Assembly (NCBI GenBank): GCA_027486555.1
Contig: JAIXOX010000140.1
Coordinates: 62,001 to 126,000 of the forward strand
From: Comamonadaceae bacterium
GTDB lineage: Bacteria; Pseudomonadota; Gammaproteobacteria; Burkholderiales; Burkholderiaceae_C
Length of the DNA stretch: 64,000 nt
Reading direction: 5' to 3'
Shown: piece by piece, positions 1 to 9,501 of the stretch
Layout: each line of letters begins with the position of its first letter
Position numbering within the stretch: the stretch's first letter is position 1
Notes under the pieces: model-generated
The model's input: the letters and a program-made list of their open reading frames with translations, nothing else
Told to the model about the DNA's origin: nothing
The model's database searches: none
Program-made: the position numbers and the translations under genes

Positions 1-821
1 TGTCGGTGCGCTGCAACATCGAAGCCGACAGCCTGAATTCCGCCCTGCTGTCACCAGCCGCGACAGCAGACAGCGAGGCTTTCAAACTGCTGGTGGCCGA
101 AGTGGCCCGCGAGATGACCGTCAAATCAGGCCAAAAATGCACGGCCATCCGCCGCGTTTTTGTGCCACGCGCCTTGTACCCAGCCGCCGCCGAAGCCATT
201 GCCGCACGCCTGGCCAAAACCACCGTGGGCAACCCGCGCAACGAGACCGTGCGCATGGGCGCGCTGGTGAGCCAGGAACAAAAGGCCAGCGTGCTGGCGG
301 GCTTGGCCCAGCTCAAGACCGAAGCCACCGTTTTGTTTGACGGCAGCGCTGCGGGTCTGGTCGATGCCGACGCGGCCAGCGCCTGTGTAGCCCCGGTGCT
401 GCTGGGTACTGAAACCCCGATGACGGCCAAAGTGCTGCACGCGGTCGAAGTGTTCGGCCCCGTGTCCACCCTGATGCCTTACGACAGCATCGAAGAGGCT
501 TACGCCATGATCCGCCGGGGCGAAGGCTCGCTGGTGTGCTCGGTCTACAGCGAAGACCCGGCCTTCACCGCACAAGCTTCGGTCGAGCTGGCCAGCAGCC
601 ACGGGCGTGTGCATGCGATTTCGCCCGACGTGGCGGCCCTGCACAGTGGCCACGGCAACGTGATGCCCATGAGCCTGCACGGCGGCCCAGGCCGCGCCGG
701 GGGTGGCGAAGAATTGGGAGGCCTCAGGGCACTCAATTTCTACCACCGTCGCACAGCGGTGCAAGGCAGTTCGCTGGCGCTGGATGCGCTGGCGGCACAA
801 GGCGGCAAGCTGGCCCTCTGA
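1..821 (+). CDS. boxD: 3,4-dehydroadipyl-CoA semialdehyde dehydrogenase, C-terminal part (aldehyde dehydrogenase family)
   Basis: C-terminal part of an NAD(P)-dependent aldehyde dehydrogenase, cut by the left edge of the window; the open frame runs in from codon 3-5, so the GTG at 6 is internal. The visible SGQKCTAIRR motif carries the catalytic cysteine (about residue 45 of the visible part), and the NIEADSLN and HAVEVFGP blocks are typical of the PaaZ/BoxD branch. The benzoate-CoA ligase gene follows on the same strand, so I infer the box pathway enzyme that oxidises 3,4-dehydroadipyl-CoA semialdehyde to the acid. A PaaZ-type dehydrogenase domain from phenylacetate degradation cannot be excluded from this fragment alone. 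Confidence 0.8.
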   Translation, partial: SVRCNIEADSLNSALLSPAATADSEAFKLLVAEVAREMTVKSGQKCTAIRRVFVPRALYPAAAEAIAARLAKTTVGNPRNETVRMGALVSQEQKASVLAGLAQLKTEATVLFDGSAAGLVDADAASACVAPVLLGTETPMTAKVLHAVEVFGPVSTLMPYDSIEEAYAMIRRGEGSLVCSVYSEDPAFTAQASVELASSHGRVHAISPDVAALHSGHGNVMPMSLHGGPGRAGGGEELGGLRALNFYHRRTAVQGSSLALDALAAQGGKLAL

Positions 822-826
822 CCCCC

Positions 827-896
827 TTGTAGGAGCCGCGCCCTCGCGGCGAAAATCCCCAGCAGGCTCATCGCCGCGAGGGCGCGACTCCTACAA
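827..896. repeat. REP-type inverted repeat pair (REPIN-like)
   Basis: Two 26-base arms, 827-852 and 871-896, are inverted copies of each other with one mismatch and an 18-base spacer. The core CCGCGCCCTCGCGGCG is itself a small palindrome. The sequence resembles repetitive extragenic palindromes of the TAGGAGC...GCCCTCGCGGC kind that are mobilised by RAYT transposases in Pseudomonas and relatives. It lies between boxD and bclA and could act as an mRNA-stabilising or terminating hairpin. A related copy lies at 5319-5397. Confidence 0.7.
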
Positions 897-951
897 AAGA
901 TTGGCCAATACAGGTCATTTCCACAACAAAGATACCCCGAGGAGACACAAC

Positions 952-2517
952 ATGACACGCACTGTGAACGCCCCCAGCACCGACTTCAACTTTGCCCAAC
1001 ACTTGATCGCCACCAACGCCGGGCGCGCAGCCAAAACCGCTTTGATCGACGATGTGGGCACATTGACCTATGGCGAGTTGACCGAGCAGATCCGACGTTT
1101 TGCCGGTGGCCTGCAGGCCATGGGCATCCGGCGCGAAGAGCGCGTGTTGCTGCTCATGCAAGACAGCAGCGACTGGGTCGTGGCCTTTTTGGGTGCGCTC
1201 TATGCAGGTGTGGTGCCGGTGGCGGTCAACACCTTGCTGACGGCCGAAGACTATGCCTTCATGCTGAGCAACAGCCGCGCCCAAGCCGCGCTGGTGTCGG
1301 GGGCCTTGCTGCCCACGCTGCAAGCGGCAATGGATCTGGTCAAAACCGAAGTGCGCCATGTGGTCGTTTCGCGACCCAGCACTGCACTGGCACAGGGCCA
1401 ATTCAACATGGCCGACTTCGTGGCGCAAAACACGCCAGTGTTGCCCGCGCAAACACTGGCCGATGAACCGGCTTTTTGGCTGTATTCGTCGGGCTCCACC
1501 GGCCAACCCAAGGGCACCGTGCACAGCCAGGGCAACTTGTATTGGACGGCCAAGCTGTATGGCCAAGGGGTGCTGAACTTGCAAGAGAACGACACCGTGT
1601 TCTCGGCTGCCAAGCTGTTCTTTGCCTATGGCCTGGGCAACGCCCTCACCTTCCCATTGAGCGTGGGCGCCAGCGTGGTGTTGATGGCCGAGCGCCCCAC
1701 CCCGCAAGCCACCTTCAAGCGCTTGGTCCAGCATCAGCCCACCGTGTTTTATGGCGCGCCCACGGGCTACGGCGGCATGCTGGCCAACCCCGAACTGCCC
1801 ACCAAGAGCCAAGTGGCGTTGCGCCTGTGCTCCTCTGCAGGTGAAGCCCTGCCGCGTGACATTGCCGAGCGCTGGTCCAGTCATTTTGGCTGCGAGATCA
1901 TTGACGGCATTGGTTCGACAGAAATGCTGCACGTTTTCTTGTCCAACCGTCCTGGCGATGTACGGTATGGCACCACCGGCAAGGCGGTGCCTGGCTACGA
2001 AGTGCAGTTGCGCCATGAAGACGGCAGCGTGGTCACCGGCAACGACGAGATTGGCGACCTGTACATCCAAGGCCCCAGCAGCGCCCTGATGTACTGGAAC
2101 AACCGAGACAAAACCCGCGACACCTTTCAAGGCGTGTGGACCAAAAGCGGCGACAAGTACACGCGGGATGCCGATGGTTATTACACCTACGCGGGACGCA
2201 ATGACGACATGCTCAAAGTCAGCGGCATTTACGTTTCACCGTTTGAAGTCGAGTCCACCTTGGTGCAACACCCCGCCATTTTGGAAGCCGCCGTGATTGG
2301 CAAAGAAGACACCGATGGCTTGACCAAAACCAAGGCTTTCATTGTGCTCAAATCCGGTCAAAACCTGACCCCAGAAGAGGTCAAAGCCTTTGTCAAGGAG
2401 CGCCTGGCTCCTTACAAATATCCGCGCTTCATTGAATTTGTGTCCGAACTGCCTAAAACGGCAACAGGCAAGATTCAGCGCTTTCGTCTTCGGAATCTGG
2501 AAAAGCAGGCCAGATGA
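952..2517 (+). CDS. bclA: Benzoate-CoA ligase
   Basis: ATP-dependent ligase activating benzoate to benzoyl-CoA, the entry step of the box (aerobic CoA-dependent) benzoate pathway; cytoplasmic. The 521-residue product is the usual length for benzoate-CoA ligases. The AMP-binding P-loop YSSGSTGQPKG lies at about residues 178-188, the adenylate-binding GIGSTEMLH block near 320, and the C-terminal catalytic lysine in TATGKIQRF near 505. The KLFFAYGLGN segment is typical of the benzoate subgroup. The ORF track starts at 703, but ATG 952 has a strong GAGGAGA ribosome site and matches family length. The preceding boxD supports the assignment. A 4-hydroxybenzoate- or aminobenzoate-CoA ligase is the main alternative. 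Confidence 0.9.
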   Translation: MTRTVNAPSTDFNFAQHLIATNAGRAAKTALIDDVGTLTYGELTEQIRRFAGGLQAMGIRREERVLLLMQDSSDWVVAFLGALYAGVVPVAVNTLLTAEDYAFMLSNSRAQAALVSGALLPTLQAAMDLVKTEVRHVVVSRPSTALAQGQFNMADFVAQNTPVLPAQTLADEPAFWLYSSGSTGQPKGTVHSQGNLYWTAKLYGQGVLNLQENDTVFSAAKLFFAYGLGNALTFPLSVGASVVLMAERPTPQATFKRLVQHQPTVFYGAPTGYGGMLANPELPTKSQVALRLCSSAGEALPRDIAERWSSHFGCEIIDGIGSTEMLHVFLSNRPGDVRYGTTGKAVPGYEVQLRHEDGSVVTGNDEIGDLYIQGPSSALMYWNNRDKTRDTFQGVWTKSGDKYTRDADGYYTYAGRNDDMLKVSGIYVSPFEVESTLVQHPAILEAAVIGKEDTDGLTKTKAFIVLKSGQNLTPEEVKAFVKERLAPYKYPRFIEFVSELPKTATGKIQRFRLRNLEKQAR

Positions 2518-2549
2518 CACCGGCCCCTTAACAGACCCATCTTGAAGAC

Positions 2550-2583
2550 GAGCACTTCTTGAAATTCCATTCAGGAAGTGCTC
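2550..2583. terminator. Hairpin between convergent bclA and sensor kinase
   Basis: GAGCACTTC and GAAGTGCTC form a perfect 9-base inverted repeat, extendable inward through TGAA/TTCA with one T-G pair, around a six-base loop. It sits in the 72-base gap between two convergent genes, where a bidirectional terminator is expected. There is no T-run on either side, so it is not a classic intrinsic terminator. Confidence 0.45.
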
Positions 2584-2589
2584 ACCGCT

Positions 2590-5058
2590 TCAGACGATGG
2601 TCTCTTCGCCCCCATCGAGTGCCAAAACGCGCTCGATTTCAGTTTGCAAACTGGCCTGGGACATGGGCTTGGAGACATACCCGTCAGCGCCTGCACTCAA
2701 GAAACGCTCGCGGTCTCCGGCCATGGCATGGGCCGTAACCATCAAAACGCGGGACCTGAAGCCTGTTCCTTCTTCACGCTCGCGCACCAACTTCAGGGCT
2801 GCCAGACCGTCCATGACCGGCATCATCACGTCCATCAAAACCACGTCAAAACGGCTTTTATCCATGGCATCCAGGGCTTGCAAGCCATCGCGCACAGACA
2901 CGAGTCGGCAGCCCATGCGCTCAATCATGATTTCAGCCAACTTGCGGTTGATTTCATGGTCTTCAACCAACAAGACAGAAACCTGTTCTCCCTGCCGTGT
3001 GGTCATGGATTGAGCCATCAGGGGGGTGGCCTCAGCCATGGGCACAAAGCCCCGATCCTTGATCACAGCTTGCTTGTCCAACTGGCCCTGCAACAAGCGC
3101 ACCTGCTCGGGGGCCATGGCCACCAGATCGACGGGCAGTGCCACGGTGAAACAAGCGCCCAATTCGGGTTGGCTGTTGGCAATGATTTCACCGCCCATCA
3201 AGTGCACCAAACTGCGGGTGATGGCCAAGCCCAGACCTGTACTGCCAAAAATCCGTTTGTCCGAGTCGTCCACTTGGTTGAAAGGATTGAACAAAGAGGC
3301 CGATCTGGACGAATCAAAACCCTTGCCCGTGTCGGTGATGCTGATGCGCAAGACACACTTTTGCGCACTGTCTGCGCTGTGGGCTTGCATGGCCACGGTC
3401 ACAGCACCCAGATCGGTGAACTTGATGGCATTGCCAATCAGATTGGTCAGCACTTGCTGCATGCGCACAGGGTCCATGCGCACCAACAGGGGCAATTGAG
3501 GCGACAAGTCGGTCAACAAATCAATGTTTTTGGCACGGGCCCAAGGCACCATGTCCTCCACCGATTTTTCAAGCCATTGTCCAGGACTGACGTCTTGCAA
3601 CGCCAACTTCAAGGCATTGGCTTCGATTTTTGAAAAATCAAGGATCTGGTTGATGATGTGAAGCAAGTGGTTGGCAGAGTTTCGGGCCAGTGTCAGATAC
3701 TCTTTTTGCTCCGCTCTGTCCGGGGTGTCCATGGCCAACTCGGTCATGCCCACGATGCCGTTCATGGGCGTGCGAATTTCATAGCTCATTTTGGCCAAAA
3801 ACTCACCGCGCAATTGCCGGTCTTCTTCGGCTTTTTCTTTGGCCTGGATGAGCAGTTTTTGGGTGTTTTCGGTCCCCGAAAAATCCTGCATGACGGTCAC
3901 ATACAAAATGTCTTCGTCCACGCGCATTTCGCTGAACGTCATGCGCAATGAAAAAAGCTGGCCGTTTTTACGGCGACCCGTCATCACTTGGGCCTGCTTG
4001 AGCAGCGTGGACTCTCGTGTCCGCAAGAATTCGGCCATGGGTTGCTCAGGCTCAATCATCTCCTGGGGAGCCATGAGCACATCGATTTTTTTCCCAATCA
4101 AGTCTTCTGAGGGATAGCCAAAAATGGCCATGGTTTCAAAGTTGCATTGAACGATTCGCCTTTGGGCATCCGACACCACAATGGCTTCAGGCACCGAGGT
4201 GAACAAGCTTTGCAGCTTGCTTTCGCTCAGGCGTCGTTGGCGTTCTTCCTTTTTGCGCTGGTCCACTTCCTGGCTCAGCTGGGCCATGACAGCTTCGTGT
4301 TCACTGGACAGCTTTTGGGCCTTGAGCAAGGCACCACGAAAACCCTTGATCATCCACCACACCAACATGAAGCAAAACAGCACCGCCAAGGACAGCGTCA
4401 ACACAATGTGTTTGACCGTGAACATGCCGTTGACTTCGCTGGTCTCCAAGGGCAACACCACTTCAAGCGCCCCCACCACCTCGGTCTGAGCGGCAGGGTC
4501 ATTGCCAGAGCTGGAACTGCAGGCCACGCATTGCACCATCACCCGGTCGGCTTGTGCGTAGCGTAAAACCCGAATGCCATTGCGGATTTCTTCCTGCACA
4601 AAGGGCACCTCAGGCTGACTTCGCACAGCCACCAAGGCCAGTTTTTGAAAAGCATCCAGCTCTACAGGCGTAGAACGTCCGGACAAGGGCACGTCACTGT
4701 AAAAACGGACTTGGATATCTCCTGATTTTTTGGCCAAAAACGAGCTCAAGTCCCCCATCAGGCTTGCGGGCAAAGGCAAGGCGTTTCTGTTGGATCGCTC
4801 ATCCTCGGTGAATGGCACACCCGCCTGCATGGCACGCGGCAACAGGGCTTGTTCATAAAACAACCGAAACTGCGTCAAACCCAAGACATGGGCTTTGGCC
4901 CGATCCATGGCGGCCTGCCTGACGTGGCTCTCATGCGCACGATGGGCGTACAGCAAAACCCCGAGTCCCAATCCAAGCAAGACCAAGCCCACCCAAATGA
5001 GGGGCCAACGAATTGTTTTTTCGATGAATGAAGGGTGAGGTTGTCGAGGAGAGTTCAC
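2590..5058 (-). CDS. Hybrid sensor histidine kinase/response regulator with Tyr in place of the phospho-acceptor His
   Basis: Inner-membrane hybrid kinase of 822 residues from the GTG at 5058 (AAAAGG eight bases upstream; the track start at 5142 adds 28 residues). Order: TM helix near 17-38; periplasmic domain of the DUF3365/Tll0287 type at about 45-210; second TM near 215-238; short coiled coil; PAS domain near 290-400; DHp (HisKA) helix; HATPase domain with N box, DTGKG and STGLGLAI; receiver domain with Asp743 (VLMDVMMP), Thr775 and Lys797. The H-box reads AKMSYEIRTPMN, so residue 426 is Tyr (TAT), not His. The sensory CxxCH motif of this domain reads CVACS (177-181). ATPase and receiver look intact. 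It may act as a phosphatase, a phosphate sink or a decaying kinase. No partner regulator is adjacent. Confidence 0.88.
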   Translation of the reverse strand: MNSPRQPHPSFIEKTIRWPLIWVGLVLLGLGLGVLLYAHRAHESHVRQAAMDRAKAHVLGLTQFRLFYEQALLPRAMQAGVPFTEDERSNRNALPLPASLMGDLSSFLAKKSGDIQVRFYSDVPLSGRSTPVELDAFQKLALVAVRSQPEVPFVQEEIRNGIRVLRYAQADRVMVQCVACSSSSGNDPAAQTEVVGALEVVLPLETSEVNGMFTVKHIVLTLSLAVLFCFMLVWWMIKGFRGALLKAQKLSSEHEAVMAQLSQEVDQRKKEERQRRLSESKLQSLFTSVPEAIVVSDAQRRIVQCNFETMAIFGYPSEDLIGKKIDVLMAPQEMIEPEQPMAEFLRTRESTLLKQAQVMTGRRKNGQLFSLRMTFSEMRVDEDILYVTVMQDFSGTENTQKLLIQAKEKAEEDRQLRGEFLAKMSYEIRTPMNGIVGMTELAMDTPDRAEQKEYLTLARNSANHLLHIINQILDFSKIEANALKLALQDVSPGQWLEKSVEDMVPWARAKNIDLLTDLSPQLPLLVRMDPVRMQQVLTNLIGNAIKFTDLGAVTVAMQAHSADSAQKCVLRISITDTGKGFDSSRSASLFNPFNQVDDSDKRIFGSTGLGLAITRSLVHLMGGEIIANSQPELGACFTVALPVDLVAMAPEQVRLLQGQLDKQAVIKDRGFVPMAEATPLMAQSMTTRQGEQVSVLLVEDHEINRKLAEIMIERMGCRLVSVRDGLQALDAMDKSRFDVVLMDVMMPVMDGLAALKLVREREEGTGFRSRVLMVTAHAMAGDRERFLSAGADGYVSKPMSQASLQTEIERVLALDGGEETIV

Positions 5059-5473
5059 TTTGCACCTTTTTAGCAAAGTGAATAATAGCAATGAATACTT
5101 ATTTTTTATTAGGCAACTACCCGACATTGGGGTATTTTTCAACCGCCAAACACCAGGCCCCGAGCACTTGACATAGACCTGAATCCGTCACTTGGCCATG
5201 AATCGGATGCTCATGTTCTGATTTTCCGCAAACCCAGCGACTTCCTTCGTGACACGCGCTTTTCACTCCAAATCCCGAGCTGTTTTTGCGCATGTTGTCA
5301 CCCGCACCCAATGGCCAAACAAGGTGGGAGCCCCGCCGCCTGGGCAATGGGTGGTGGTCAACAAGGCTCCATCGCGGCGAGGGCACTGCTCCCACAAAAA
5401 AACGTTCATGCCAACTTCAGCGGGCCAGATCAATGGTGCGTTCTTGGGAAAAAGCATCAGCTGGCCATGGTCG
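5059..5473. other. Gene-free stretch between sensor kinase and apbC
   Basis: About 415 bases without a convincing gene. The first 60 are AT-rich and should hold the promoter of the minus-strand sensor kinase, though I cannot place convincing -35/-10 boxes. The rest has intermediate GC and ends with a decayed REP-type repeat. The ORFs drawn here (for example 5117-5395) have no recognisable composition or start site. Confidence 0.5.
5319..5397. repeat. Second REP-type repeat, decayed
   Basis: The right part (about 5364-5397) carries ATCGCGGCGAGGGC followed by CTCCCACAAA and closely matches the right arm of the 827-896 element (ATCGCCGCGAGGGC, CTCCTACAAA). The left part (AAGGTGGGAGC near 5321) pairs only with the outer GCTCCCAC segment, so the pair looks degraded. 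It lies downstream of apbC, where it could stabilise the mRNA 3' end. Confidence 0.5.
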
Positions 5474-6562
5474 TCAGGTGTCTTTGCTGACCTTGATGGT
5501 CGGGAACTTGCTCGAAAAGTCCTTGGCCTTGGCCGCGATCTTGACGGCCACTTGACGGGCCACGGCCTTGTAAATTTGGGCCACTTCGCAGTCGGGGTCG
5601 GACACCACCGTGGGTTTGCCGTTGTCGGCCTGCAGACGGATTTGCATGTCCAGCGGCAGTGCGCCCAGGTAATCCATGCCGTATTCAGCGGCCATTTTCT
5701 TGCCCCCATCGGCGCCAAAAATGTGCTCGATATGGCCGCAGTTCGTGCACACATGCACCGCCATGTTCTCGACCAAGCCCAAAATCGGCACACCGACTTT
5801 TTCGAACATCTTCACGCCTTTTTTGGCATCCAAAAGAGCAATGTCTTGCGGCGTGGTCACGATCACCGCGCCCGTCATCGGCACGCGTTGGGACAGTGTC
5901 AGCTGGATGTCGCCCGTGCCTGGAGGCATGTCGACGATCAAATAATCCAGCTCTTTCCAGTTCGTCTGGCGCAGCAGCTGCTCCAGCGCCTGGGTGGCCA
6001 TGGGGCCGCGCCAGATCATGGCTTCGTCTTGGCTGACCAAGAAACCAATCGACATGACCTGCACCCCGTAGTTCTCCATGGGCTCCATGGTCTGGCCGTC
6101 TTCGCTTTCGGGACGGCCTTCGATGCCCATCATCATGGGCTGGCTCGGGCCGTAAATGTCAGCGTCCAGCAGGCCCACCTTGGCCCCCTCGGCGGCCAGT
6201 GCCAGCGCCAGGTTCACGGCGGTGGTGCTCTTGCCCACGCCGCCCTTGCCCGAGGCCACGGCCACGATATTTTTGACCTGCGGCAGCAGCGCCACACCGC
6301 GCTGGGCAGCGTGAGCCGTGATCTTGCTGGTCACGTTGGCCGACACATTGGACACGCCCGCAACGCCCTTGGCAGCGGCAATCAACGCCTGTCGGATGCC
6401 CGGAATCTGGCTTTTGGCGGGGTAACCCAACTCCACATCAAAGGACACATCTGAGCCTTCGACTTGCAGGTTTTTCAGGGCTTTGGTGGACACGAAATCT
6501 TTGCCCGTGTTCGGGTCAATGACGGTTTGCAATGCTTGCAGGAGTTGTTCGGTGGTCGACAT
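5474..6562 (-). CDS. apbC: Mrp/ApbC-family iron-sulfur cluster carrier ATPase
   Basis: P-loop NTPase of the Mrp/NBP35 family that binds and transfers Fe-S clusters to apoproteins in the cytoplasm. The 362-residue product has an N-terminal MIP18-like domain (about 1-90), the deviant Walker A motif [10 protein letters not shown] near 104-112, and the cluster-binding CTNC motif near 269-272. ATG 6562 was chosen over the track start at 6598 because an AGAAAGAG ribosome site precedes it and [11 protein letters not shown] is the normal N-terminus. It is divergent from metG across 86 bases, a common arrangement in Burkholderiales. Confidence 0.93.
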   Translation of the reverse strand: MSTTEQLLQALQTVIDPNTGKDFVSTKALKNLQVEGSDVSFDVELGYPAKSQIPGIRQALIAAAKGVAGVSNVSANVTSKITAHAAQRGVALLPQVKNIVAVASGKGGVGKSTTAVNLALALAAEGAKVGLLDADIYGPSQPMMMGIEGRPESEDGQTMEPMENYGVQVMSIGFLVSQDEAMIWRGPMATQALEQLLRQTNWKELDYLIVDMPPGTGDIQLTLSQRVPMTGAVIVTTPQDIALLDAKKGVKMFEKVGVPILGLVENMAVHVCTNCGHIEHIFGADGGKKMAAEYGMDYLGALPLDMQIRLQADNGKPTVVSDPDCEVAQIYKAVARQVAVKIAAKAKDFSSKFPTIKVSKDT

Positions 6563-6648
6563 GGTCTCTTTCTGGAATGGGCCGAAGTTTACCGACAAGC
6601 CGCGCCGTACACCCTAAAATCAACGATTACCCTACAAACTGCCCCACC

Positions 6649-8742
6649 ATGTCTGCCCCCACCGTGCCACGCCAGCTTTTTGTCACCACCGCCCTGCCCT
6701 ACGCCAACGGCAATTTCCACATCGGCCACATCATGGAATACATCCAGGCCGACATCTGGGTGCGTTTCCAGCGCATGCAGGGCAGCCAGGTCAACTTTGT
6801 GGGCGCCGACGACACGCACGGTGCGCCGATCATGATCGCCGCCGAAAAAGCGGGCAAGACGCCCCAGCAGTTCGTGGCCGACATCGCGGCAGGCCGCAAG
6901 CCTTATCTGGACGGCTTTCACATCCAGTTCGACAACTGGCACAGCACCGACGCGCCAGAAAACCACGAGCTGGCCCGCCAGATTTACCGTGACCTGCGCG
7001 ACATTTCGGCTGCCGATGGCGGCTCGCTGATCGAAGTGCGCGCCGTGGAACAGTTTTTTGACCCGCAAAAAAACATGTTCTTGCCAGACCGTTTCATCAA
7101 AGGCGAGTGCCCCAAGTGCCACGCCAAAGACCAGTACGGCGACAACTGCGAGGTGTGTGGCGCGGTCTATGCCCCCACCGACCTGATCAACCCGTTTTCG
7201 GCCCTGTCGGGTGCCAAGCCTGAACTCAAGACCTCGGAACACTTCTTCTTCAAGCTGTCCGACCCGCGCTGCGTCGAGTTTTTGAGCCAGTGGACACAAG
7301 ACGGCAAGCTGCAGCCCGAAGTGGCCAATAAGGTCAAAGAGTGGTTTTCTGTGCGCACCAACCCGGACGGCTCCACCAGCGAAGGCCTGGGCGACTGGGA
7401 CATCTCGCGTGACGCGCCTTACTTTGGCATTGAGATCCCCGACGCGCCGGGCAAGTACTTTTATGTCTGGCTGGACGCGCCTGTGGGCTACCTGGCGTCT
7501 CTGAAAAACCTGCTGGACAAGCGCGGCGAAGACTACAACGCCTACATGGCCAACCCGAATCTGGAGCAGATCCACTTCATCGGCAAAGACATCGTGACTT
7601 TTCACACGCTGTTTTGGCCAGCCATGCTGCACTTTTCAGGCCGCAAGACGCCCAACAAAGTCAACGTGCACGGCTTTTTGACGGTGAACAACGGCGAGAA
7701 GATGAGCAAGAGCAGGGGCACGGGCCTGGACCCGCTCAAGTACCTCAGCCTGGGCATGAACCCCGAGTGGCTGCGTTACTACCTGGCCGCCAAGCTGTCG
7801 GGCCGCAACGAAGACATCGACTTCAACGCCGAAGACTTCATGGCGCGGGTGAACTCTGACCTGATTGGCAAGTTCATCAACATCGCCTCGCGCTCGGCCG
7901 GTTTCATCGCCAAACGATTTGACGGAAAACTGGGCAGCGCGAGCGCCGACGGCCAGGAACTCTTGGCCGCCCTGCAAAGCGCCTCACCCGCCATTGCCGC
8001 TTTTTACGAAGAGCGCGAATACGCCAAAGCCCTGCGCGAAGTCATGCTGCTGGCCGACAAGGTCAACAGCTATGTGGACCAGAACAAACCTTGGGACCTG
8101 GCCAAAAAAGAAGGCCAGGATGCCCGCCTGCACGATGTGTGCACCACCTGCATCGAAGCCTTCCGCTTGCTCACGCTGCAGCTCAAGCCCGTGTTGCCCG
8201 CCTTGGCCGCACAGGTCGAGGCTTTCCTGAACGTGACGCCTTTCACCTTTGAGCAAGCGCAAAACCTGCTGGGCTCGGGCCACGCCATCCAGACTTACCA
8301 ACACCTGATGCAGCGTGTCACCCTCGAACAACTCGAAGCCCTGTTCGAACCACCTGCGGTGGTTGAGGAAAAAGTCATCCCCGGCGGTGAAGAGATCGCC
8401 CCCACCATCGGCATTGACGATTTCGCCAAGGTCGACCTGCGCATCGCCCAGATCGTGAATTGCGAGCCTGTAGAAGGCTCGGTCAAGCTGTTGCGCCTGA
8501 CGCTGGATGTGGGCGAGGGACGCATGCGCAATGTGTTCAGTGGCATCGCCAGCATGTACAAACCCGAAGACCTGATCGGCAAGCTCACGGTGATGGTGGC
8601 CAACCTGGCACCGCGCAAGATGAAGTTCGGCGTTTCCGAAGGCATGGTGCTGGCCGCCAGCCACGCCGACGAAAAAGCCGAGCCGGGCATCCATGTGCTG
8701 CACCCCTGGCCCGGTGCCAAGCCCGGCATGCGCATCCATTAA
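6649..8742 (+). CDS. metG: Methionyl-tRNA synthetase
   Basis: Charges tRNA(Met) with methionine. The 697-residue protein has the class I signature HIGH at residues 24-27, the zinc-binding CPKC...CEVC knuckle near 154-171, KMSKS near 351-355, and a C-terminal EMAP-II-like tRNA-binding/dimerisation domain from about 588. This is the long, dimeric E. coli-type enzyme. The track starts at 6532, but ATG 6649 gives the standard [21 protein letters not shown] beginning, right after an AT-rich stretch that probably includes the promoter. Confidence 0.97.
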   Translation: MSAPTVPRQLFVTTALPYANGNFHIGHIMEYIQADIWVRFQRMQGSQVNFVGADDTHGAPIMIAAEKAGKTPQQFVADIAAGRKPYLDGFHIQFDNWHSTDAPENHELARQIYRDLRDISAADGGSLIEVRAVEQFFDPQKNMFLPDRFIKGECPKCHAKDQYGDNCEVCGAVYAPTDLINPFSALSGAKPELKTSEHFFFKLSDPRCVEFLSQWTQDGKLQPEVANKVKEWFSVRTNPDGSTSEGLGDWDISRDAPYFGIEIPDAPGKYFYVWLDAPVGYLASLKNLLDKRGEDYNAYMANPNLEQIHFIGKDIVTFHTLFWPAMLHFSGRKTPNKVNVHGFLTVNNGEKMSKSRGTGLDPLKYLSLGMNPEWLRYYLAAKLSGRNEDIDFNAEDFMARVNSDLIGKFINIASRSAGFIAKRFDGKLGSASADGQELLAALQSASPAIAAFYEEREYAKALREVMLLADKVNSYVDQNKPWDLAKKEGQDARLHDVCTTCIEAFRLLTLQLKPVLPALAAQVEAFLNVTPFTFEQAQNLLGSGHAIQTYQHLMQRVTLEQLEALFEPPAVVEEKVIPGGEEIAPTIGIDDFAKVDLRIAQIVNCEPVEGSVKLLRLTLDVGEGRMRNVFSGIASMYKPEDLIGKLTVMVANLAPRKMKFGVSEGMVLAASHADEKAEPGIHVLHPWPGAKPGMRIH

Positions 8743-8763
8743 GCCCCTGCGAGAACGCTGCAC

Positions 8764-9501
8764 ATGTTTCCCCTGATTCGTGGATGGACCGATGTGCAGC
8801 GCAGCCCCAGCGCCAATTTGCGACTGGGTCTGGTGCTGACCTTTGTGGCCGGGGCCACCAACGCAGGCGGTTTTTTGGCGGTGGGCAGTTACACCTCGCA
8901 CATGACCGGCATCGTGTCTTCTGTGGCGGACGATCTGGTGCTGGGCAACATCACCTTGGCCTTGGGGGGTGTGGTGTGCCTGTTGGCCTTTGTGGCTGGG
9001 GCCATGTGCACCGCCATCCTGGTGAACTGGGGGCTGCGCCAGCGCCTGCACAGCAGTTATTGCCTGCCCTTGCTGCTGGAGTCTTTGGCTTTGCTCGTTT
9101 TCGGTTTGTTTGGTGCGGCCATTGCGGCTTGGTCGCAACTGTTTGTACCGGTCACTGTGGTCTTGTTGTGCTTCATCATGGGCCTGCAAAACGCGGTCAT
9201 CACCAAAATATCCAAGGCCGAAATTCGCACCACCCACATCACCGGCCTGGTCACCGATTTGGGCATTGAGCTGGGCAAACTTTTTTACATGAACCGGTCC
9301 AACCCGGCTGAACCCGTGCTGGCCAACCGCCAACGCTTGCGGGTACAGGGCTCTTTGGTGCTGGGATTCTTGCTGGGTGGATTGGTGGGGGCTTTGGGCT
9401 TCAAACACGGGGGCTACATCACCACTTTGCCCTTGGCCGCCTTGCTCTGGATTTTGTGTCTGCGGCCCATGTTGTCCGACCTGCAACAACGCGCCACATG
9501 A
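8764..9501 (+). CDS. DUF1275 (YoaK-type) membrane protein
   Basis: Polytopic inner-membrane protein of 245 residues with about six hydrophobic segments. It belongs to the DUF1275/YoaK family, recognised from the N-terminal GATNAGGFLAVGSYTSHMTG block and from FIMGLQNAVITKIS. Family function is unknown. The gene follows metG by 21 bases and overlaps the SulP transporter gene by four bases (ATGA), so the two membrane proteins are probably translationally coupled and may work together. The family name is fairly sure; the role is not. Confidence 0.82.
   Translation: MFPLIRGWTDVQRSPSANLRLGLVLTFVAGATNAGGFLAVGSYTSHMTGIVSSVADDLVLGNITLALGGVVCLLAFVAGAMCTAILVNWGLRQRLHSSYCLPLLLESLALLVFGLFGAAIAAWSQLFVPVTVVLLCFIMGLQNAVITKISKAEIRTTHITGLVTDLGIELGKLFYMNRSNPAEPVLANRQRLRVQGSLVLGFLLGGLVGALGFKHGGYITTLPLAALLWILCLRPMLSDLQQRAT

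Noticed and set aside
5117-5395. 92-codon minus-strand ORF between the sensor kinase and apbC
   Set aside because: Overlaps the REP-type repeat and the kinase leader, with no ribosome site and an implausible composition.
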